Assembly (NCBI GenBank): GCA_014379485.1
Contig: JACMLS010000200.1
Span: 1-10,377 of the forward strand
DNA length: 10,377 bases
Source of the DNA: Bacteroidia bacterium
GTDB taxonomy: Bacteria; Bacteroidota; Bacteroidia; B-17B0; Aurantibacillaceae
Direction of reading: 5' to 3'
Positions 7,252 through 10,377 of this stretch are shown in pieces. How positions within the stretch are numbered: position 1 is the first letter of the stretch; every line of letters starts with the position of its first letter. The position numbers and the translations under genes are program-made. The notes below the pieces were generated by a model. The model made no database searches. It was not told where the DNA came from and worked only from the letters and a program-made list of their open reading frames with translations.

Positions 7252-7259
7252 CAAAATTA
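7252..7259 (-). promoter_or_regulatory. -7 element for the giant secreted protein
   Basis: Read on -, the site is TAATTTTG, a match to TAnnTTTG, 27 bp before the ATG at 7224. The -33 region is weak: no TTTG at the right distance, only CTTT near 7278-7281. Transcription from here would start downstream of the ATG at 7275, which supports the 7224 start. Confidence 0.45.
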
Positions 7260-7434
7260 CGAAATCCCTGACCATTTAAAGAGTGTTGATTAAAAAGGAC
7301 TCGTTTTTAAGAGGTATTCTTCGAAGACAAGAGACTATTTACCGATGAAAAGCAAGTCTTGGTATGCCGGTTTTTCAGGAACTGCCTAATAAATTCTATC
7401 TTTTTTAATTGAAAAAAGACCAGAAATAAACCGC

Positions 7435-7462
7435 GGAAACTTGCAGGATTAAATAAGTTTCC
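7435..7462. promoter_or_regulatory. Candidate TetR operator (8-12-8 inverted repeat)
   Basis: GGAAACTT (7435-7442) and AAGTTTCC (7455-7462) form a perfect inverted repeat with a 12-bp AT-rich spacer. It covers the interval between the -33 and -7 elements of the + strand promoter. The symmetry and position are what is expected of a TetR-family operator that blocks RNA polymerase. The TetR gene starts at 7626 downstream. Binding by that protein is inferred. Confidence 0.6.
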
Positions 7463-7471
7463 ATAGTTTTG
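7441..7471 (+). promoter_or_regulatory. Promoter of the TetR/efflux cluster
   Basis: TTG (7441-7443), a 20-bp gap and TAGTTTTG (7464-7471) match the Bacteroidota consensus. Transcription would begin near 7478, leaving a leader of about 150 nt before the TetR ATG. That leader contains the inverted repeats and the palindrome described separately. Confidence 0.6.
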
Positions 7472-7501
7472 TCCCGTTTTTCAGAAAAAAAGAATGATGC
7501 C

Positions 7502-7580
7502 CAGATTTCACAAATTACCACAGATTATTGCACGCAGATTTATAAAAAATAATTTGTGCCTTTAATCTGCCTAAATCGGT
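7502..7580. repeat. CAGATT/AATCTG word repeat with inverted arms
   Basis: CACAAATTA (7509-7517) pairs with TAATTTGTG (7550-7558), and GCAGATT (7534-7540) pairs with AATCTGC (7564-7570). The two pairings interleave, so both stems cannot form as one simple nested hairpin. The word CAGATT also appears at 7502-7507 and 7521-7526. It lies in the predicted tetR leader and resembles dispersed intergenic repeats of Bacteroidota. Confidence 0.6.
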
Positions 7581-7582
7581 GA

Positions 7583-7600
7583 TCCCGATAGCTATCGGGA
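7583..7600. repeat. Perfect 18-bp palindrome
   Basis: TCCCGATAGCTATCGGGA reads the same on both strands, with no spacer. It sits 25 bp before the TetR ATG and inside the predicted leader. Palindromes of this kind recur between genes in Bacteroidota. It could act as an RNA hairpin of two 9-nt halves or as a protein site; nothing here decides which. Confidence 0.8.
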
Positions 7601-7625
7601 GTTGCAAAAGTTGAGTGTTTAGAAA

Positions 7626-8240
7626 ATGGAATTAAGAAATAAAATAATTACGGCGGCTACAGATCTGTTTTTCCGGTTTGGAATTAAGCGGATCACTATG
7701 GACGATATTTCGCGCGAGATGGGAATTTCAAAAAAAACACTATACACTTCTTTTAAAGATAAAGATGAAATAGTAGACCAGTTGCTTGAATACTCTTTGT
7801 GCGAAAACGTAAAGAATATTGACCGCATAAATGAAAACGCAAAAGACCCCATTCATGAACTGATTGAAAGTGCAAAAATGATGTCGTCTGTTTTTTCGCG
7901 CATCAACCCGGTTTTCTTTTACGATCTGAAACGCTTTTATCCTTCGGGATGGGAAAAATATCAGGTGTTTAAAGAAAAGAACATCATGAAAATTATTGAG
8001 AACAATTTAAGAAGGGGAGTAGAGATGAAAATTTATCGTGCAGACCTTAACATACCCGTTATGACCAAATTCCGCGTCTCTCAATTTGATCTGGCGCTTG
8101 ACCCCACAATTTTTCCTTCAGATAAATTCAGTCTTGCAGAAACAAACGCATTGCTGCTCGATCATTTTATGCACGGCATTACAACAATAAAAGGACACAG
8201 GCTGATCAATAAATATAAAGAGTTAAAAGAAGACGAGTGA
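7626..8240 (+). CDS. TetR/AcrR-family transcriptional regulator
   Basis: A 204-aa DNA-binding repressor of the TetR family, normal length. The N-terminal helix-turn-helix is clear: KIITAATDLFFRFGIKRITMDDISREMGISKKTLYTSFKDKDEIV spans residues 6-50, with the recognition helix near 35-43. The C-terminal part (about 55-204) is the ligand-binding helical domain, rich in Phe, Met and Tyr, and its ligand is not predictable. It lies just upstream of a TolC-like gene and a membrane-fusion gene, in the same direction, and a perfect 8-12-8 inverted repeat sits on its promoter. It probably represses itself and perhaps the exporter. A 264-bp gap to the tolC-like gene leaves room for a separate promoter there. 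Confidence 0.88.
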   Translation: MELRNKIITAATDLFFRFGIKRITMDDISREMGISKKTLYTSFKDKDEIVDQLLEYSLCENVKNIDRINENAKDPIHELIESAKMMSSVFSRINPVFFYDLKRFYPSGWEKYQVFKEKNIMKIIENNLRRGVEMKIYRADLNIPVMTKFRVSQFDLALDPTIFPSDKFSLAETNALLLDHFMHGITTIKGHRLINKYKELKEDE

Positions 8241-8243
8241 TGT

Positions 8244-8367
8244 TACGAATAATGAATAAATACAAATGTTACGAATTGGGTTTTGATGTAAGGGAGTTTT
8301 AGTATAAGTTGTAAGTATAGAGTATAAGGTAAAATACGAATTACGAATAGATACGAATGTTACGAAT
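8244..8367. repeat. TACGAAT word array with embedded AGTATA repeats
   Basis: Six exact copies of TACGAAT occur at 8244-8250, 8270-8276, 8335-8341, 8342-8348, 8352-8358 and 8361-8367. Between the two groups AGTATA occurs at 8301-8306, 8314-8319 and 8321-8326. No open frame explains this. The copies are all in one orientation and irregularly spaced, unlike CRISPR. Confidence 0.7.
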
Positions 8368-8389
8368 AAATTTTTTTTAGGTTTTCGGT

Positions 8390-8397
8390 TATCTTTG
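8390..8397 (+). promoter_or_regulatory. Possible -7 element for the tolC-like operon
   Basis: TATCTTTG matches TAnnTTTG. The -33 region (about 8366-8372) lacks TTTG and is instead T-rich, so support is partial. It would give a leader of about 100 nt. It could let the exporter genes be transcribed apart from tetR. Confidence 0.4.
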
Positions 8398-8504
8398 GTT
8401 TGGAAGTTGAAAGTGCTGGTGAAAAAAAGAATTGCAGAACAAAAATCTTTCTCTTTAGGAAAGGCAAAGGTTGATTAAAAAAGTTCAAGAGTTAATTTAA
8501 TAAT

Positions 8505-9842
8505 ATGAGAACAAAATTTTTACTTTTAGTAATTCTATTTTTCGGAAAGATCTTTTCGCAGGGAAATAGTTTTTCGTTGCAACAGGCATTGGACTATGCG
8601 TATCTACACAACCCCAATCAGCTGAACGCAGAGCTGGATGCAAAAAGCCAGGTATATTACAAAAGACAGATCATGGGTATTGGTTTGCCTCAGCTAAATG
8701 GAAGTGTTGATGTAAAGGATTATGTAGAGCTGCCCACTCAATTGTTGCCGGGTCAGTTTTTCGGAGCGCCTCCCGGTTCTTTTATTCCTGTAAAGTTCGG
8801 AACAAAGTACAACGCAACGGCCGGCGTATCTGTTTCTCAGCTTATTTTCAGCAATGATTATTTAGTGGGAATGCAGGCAGCAAAAGAGCTGATGAACCTT
8901 TCTCAAAAAAACATACTCAGAACAAAAACAGAAACCGCATCATCAGTTGCAAAAGCATATTATTCTGCATTGATCAATAAAGAAAGAATAAAATTGCTTG
9001 ATGCGAATGTGGCACGTCTTAAAAAAATTCTGGACGACACACGCGCCCTAAACAAAGCGGGATTTGTAGAAAAAATTGATGTAGATCGCCTGGAAGTTAC
9101 TTACAACAACCTGGTAACAGAAAAAGAAAAAGTTACTAAGCTAATAGGTTTATCAGAAACGGTTTTAAAATTTCAAATGGGTTTTAAAATTTCTGACGCA
9201 ATAATTATTACTGATTCACTTAATACAGCAGACCAGGCTCCCTTAAGTATTGCTGCCGCAAGCCAGTCTATAAATTTTGCTCAGCGTCCTGAATATTCTT
9301 TATTAGAGACACAGCAAAAACTGAATGTGCTTAACTACAAACGTTTTCGTCAGGCAGGCATTCCTACACTTGTTGGTTACGGCTCTTTCAGTGAACAGGC
9401 ACAAAGACAGAAATTCGATTTTTTTGATGCCTCTCAAAAATGGTTTCCGATAGGAATTATAGGTGCAACATTAAGCGTTCCCATCTTTGACGGAAGACAA
9501 ACCTACAACCGCGCTATGCAGGCAAAAATGACCGTGCTTAAAACAAAAAACAATTTGTTTAACCTTGAGCAGGCCATTAGTATGGAAGTAAGTATGGCAA
9601 GTATTTCTTACGAGAACGCTTTGCAATCTGTAGAAACGCAAAAAAGAAACATGGAGCTTGCAAAAAACATTCTTGAAGTTTCAAATAAAAAATACACCGC
9701 AGGGGTTGGATCTAATTTAGAAATCGTTACTGCAGAAACATCTTTGAAAGAAGCAGAGACAAATTATTTTAATTCTTTGTACGATCTGTACATTGCAAAA
9801 ATCGATTATCAGAAAGCTATAGGAACATTGGTTGTGAAGTAA
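8505..9842 (+). CDS. TolC-family outer-membrane efflux protein
   Basis: A 445-aa outer-membrane channel subunit of a tripartite exporter. Residues 1-19 are a signal peptide (MRTKFLLLVILFFGKIFSQ) without a lipobox cysteine. The mature part begins SFSLQQALDYAYLHNPN, the usual opening of the outer-membrane efflux protein (OEP) repeat. Long amphipathic helices rich in Ala, Lys and Gln follow (about 115-215 and 345-440). The second OEP repeat ends with YTAGVGSNLEIVTAETSLKEAETNYFNSLYDLYIAKIDYQKAIG, the conserved C-terminal helix of the family. Length is typical. It is followed after 44 bp by a membrane-fusion lipoprotein, so the pair should form an exporter with an RND pump outside the window. Substrate unknown. 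The ATG 8505 follows an AT-rich leader. Confidence 0.9.
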   Translation: MRTKFLLLVILFFGKIFSQGNSFSLQQALDYAYLHNPNQLNAELDAKSQVYYKRQIMGIGLPQLNGSVDVKDYVELPTQLLPGQFFGAPPGSFIPVKFGTKYNATAGVSVSQLIFSNDYLVGMQAAKELMNLSQKNILRTKTETASSVAKAYYSALINKERIKLLDANVARLKKILDDTRALNKAGFVEKIDVDRLEVTYNNLVTEKEKVTKLIGLSETVLKFQMGFKISDAIIITDSLNTADQAPLSIAAASQSINFAQRPEYSLLETQQKLNVLNYKRFRQAGIPTLVGYGSFSEQAQRQKFDFFDASQKWFPIGIIGATLSVPIFDGRQTYNRAMQAKMTVLKTKNNLFNLEQAISMEVSMASISYENALQSVETQKRNMELAKNILEVSNKKYTAGVGSNLEIVTAETSLKEAETNYFNSLYDLYIAKIDYQKAIGTLVVK

Positions 9843-9868
9843 AAATCTCAGGGCAGATTTTACTTCAC
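9834..9868 (+). other. Strong hairpin across the tolC stop codon
   Basis: GTGAAGTAAAAATCT (9834-9848) pairs with AGATTTTACTTCAC (9855-9868) as a 14-bp stem with one bulged A and a 6-nt loop. The TAA stop (9840-9842) lies inside the left arm. A poly-A run follows, not a U tract, so it is unlikely to be an intrinsic terminator for +. It may stabilise the upstream message or adjust translation of the next gene. Confidence 0.7.
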
Positions 9869-9886
9869 GGTAAAAAAAAACAAATT

Positions 9887-10377
9887 ATGAAAAAGATCAC
9901 AGCAACATTTATTCTTGCATTAGTCCTCGCTTCGTGCGGTGGTGGCGAAAAAGACAAGTCTGCACAAATTGCCGAAATGGAAACCCAGTTGGGCGATAAG
10001 AAAAACGCAATGGCAGATATGAAAGCCGAAATTGAAAAAATGGAAAGCGAAATTGCCAAACTGAAAGGTAAAGCAGAAGAAACAGGAATTCCGGTTGAAA
10101 TAATGAAACTGGTGGCCACACCCTTTAAAAATTATTTAGAGGTAATGGGAAGGGTAGATGCAGAAGAAAACGTGAACCTCAGTTCTGAAATGATGGGTAC
10201 AGTGATCAGAATTAATGTAAAACCCGGCGACGTGGTTTCTAAAGGCCAAATACTTGCCGAAACTGATAACCAGGCATTGGTACAAAGTGTTGCCGACTTA
10301 CAAATTAATTTAGACCTCATCAATACACTTTTCGAAAAACAAAAATCATTGTGGGATCAGAAAATAGGAACTGAAGT
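9887..10377 (+). CDS. Lipoprotein membrane-fusion (periplasmic adaptor) subunit, partial
   Basis: The first 163 codons of a protein that runs off the right edge. Residues 1-17 are a lipoprotein signal (MKKITATFILALVLASC) with lipobox LASC and lipidated C17, followed by GGGEKDK. Residues about 25-65 (QIAEMETQLGDKKNAMADMK... EIEKMESEIAKLK) form a charged coiled coil. The adaptor core then starts: the YLEVMGRV strand and a biotinyl/lipoyl-like half (MMGTVIRINVKPGDVVSKGQILAETDN, about 104-130), then the beginning of the alpha-helical hairpin (NTLFEKQKSLWDQKIGTE). This fits the HlyD/RND adaptor family that links an inner-membrane pump to TolC. It is 44 bp after the tolC-like gene and surely cotranscribed. 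The pump gene is expected beyond the window. Confidence 0.88.
   Translation, partial: MKKITATFILALVLASCGGGEKDKSAQIAEMETQLGDKKNAMADMKAEIEKMESEIAKLKGKAEETGIPVEIMKLVATPFKNYLEVMGRVDAEENVNLSSEMMGTVIRINVKPGDVVSKGQILAETDNQALVQSVADLQINLDLINTLFEKQKSLWDQKIGTE

Larger units (their letters stand above)
7276..7625. other. Divergent intergenic region between the giant gene and tetR
   Basis: About 350 bp carry no gene. The part nearest the giant gene (7276-7430) shows nothing I can assign; a 14-codon ATG frame at 7345-7389 is too short to support. The rest holds the + strand promoter, the operator candidate, an inverted-repeat stretch and a perfect palindrome, each listed separately. Confidence 0.6.

Noticed and set aside
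7225..7275. Upstream ATG of the giant secreted protein at 7275
   Set aside because: It would add 17 residues ahead of a clear signal peptide and lies upstream of the -7 element at 7252-7259.
7345..7389. 14-codon ATG frame in the divergent gap
   Set aside because: Too short, with no signal, conservation or promoter evidence visible.
9834..9868. Rho-independent terminator after the tolC-like gene
   Set aside because: No U tract follows the stem; an A run follows instead, and the next gene is only 18 bp on and functionally linked.

Overview
The window looks like chromosomal DNA of a Bacteroidota bacterium. Three things point there. Promoter-like sites match the Bacteroidota consensus (TTG/TTTG, about 20 bp, TAnnTTTG) rather than the proteobacterial -35/-10. 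Starts lack Shine-Dalgarno sequences and sit in A-rich leaders. The largest gene encodes a secreted protein ending in the gliding-motility/type-B sorting domain of the type IX secretion system (T9SS), which is specific to this phylum. I cannot name a genus.

Layout. (1) Positions 1-263 hold no supported gene, but end in a promoter with a likely ArsR operator. (2) Positions 264-2727 form a four-gene arsenic operon on +: arsR repressor, arsM As(III) S-adenosylmethionine methyltransferase, an aquaporin-family channel, and an arsC arsenate reductase of the low-molecular-weight tyrosine phosphatase fold. (3) Positions 2758-7224 on - carry one very large T9SS cargo protein (1488 aa). It has a signal peptide, an N-terminal domain, about fifteen Ig-like/SprB/PKD repeats and a C-terminal sorting domain. 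It converges on arsC with a 30-bp gap. (4) Positions 7225-7625 are a divergent intergenic region with a promoter on each strand, a probable TetR operator, inverted repeats and a perfect 18-bp palindrome. (5) From 7626 to the window end on + lie a TetR regulator, a TolC-like outer-membrane factor, and the start of a lipoprotein membrane-fusion protein that is cut off by the window edge. An RND pump gene would be expected next.

How the genes work together. In the arsenic operon, ArsC would reduce arsenate to arsenite and ArsM would methylate it. The channel would let As(III) or methylated species leave down their gradient, and ArsR would sense As(III). No ArsB or Acr3 pump is present in the window. 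In the right-hand cluster, the TetR protein probably controls its own gene and perhaps the tripartite exporter. The giant protein is probably a surface or secreted adhesin unrelated to either flank.

The most notable non-coding signal is in the gaps. Nearly every intergenic space is filled by a different short degenerate word repeated in tandem or inverted (CTTAGTG, CTATGTG, CAGATT/AATCTG, TACGAAT, AGTATA, TCTTATATC), including between genes of the same operon. I found no convincing undescribed system of genes. The best leads are these intergenic word arrays, the candidate ArsR and TetR operators, and a hairpin across the tolC stop codon.
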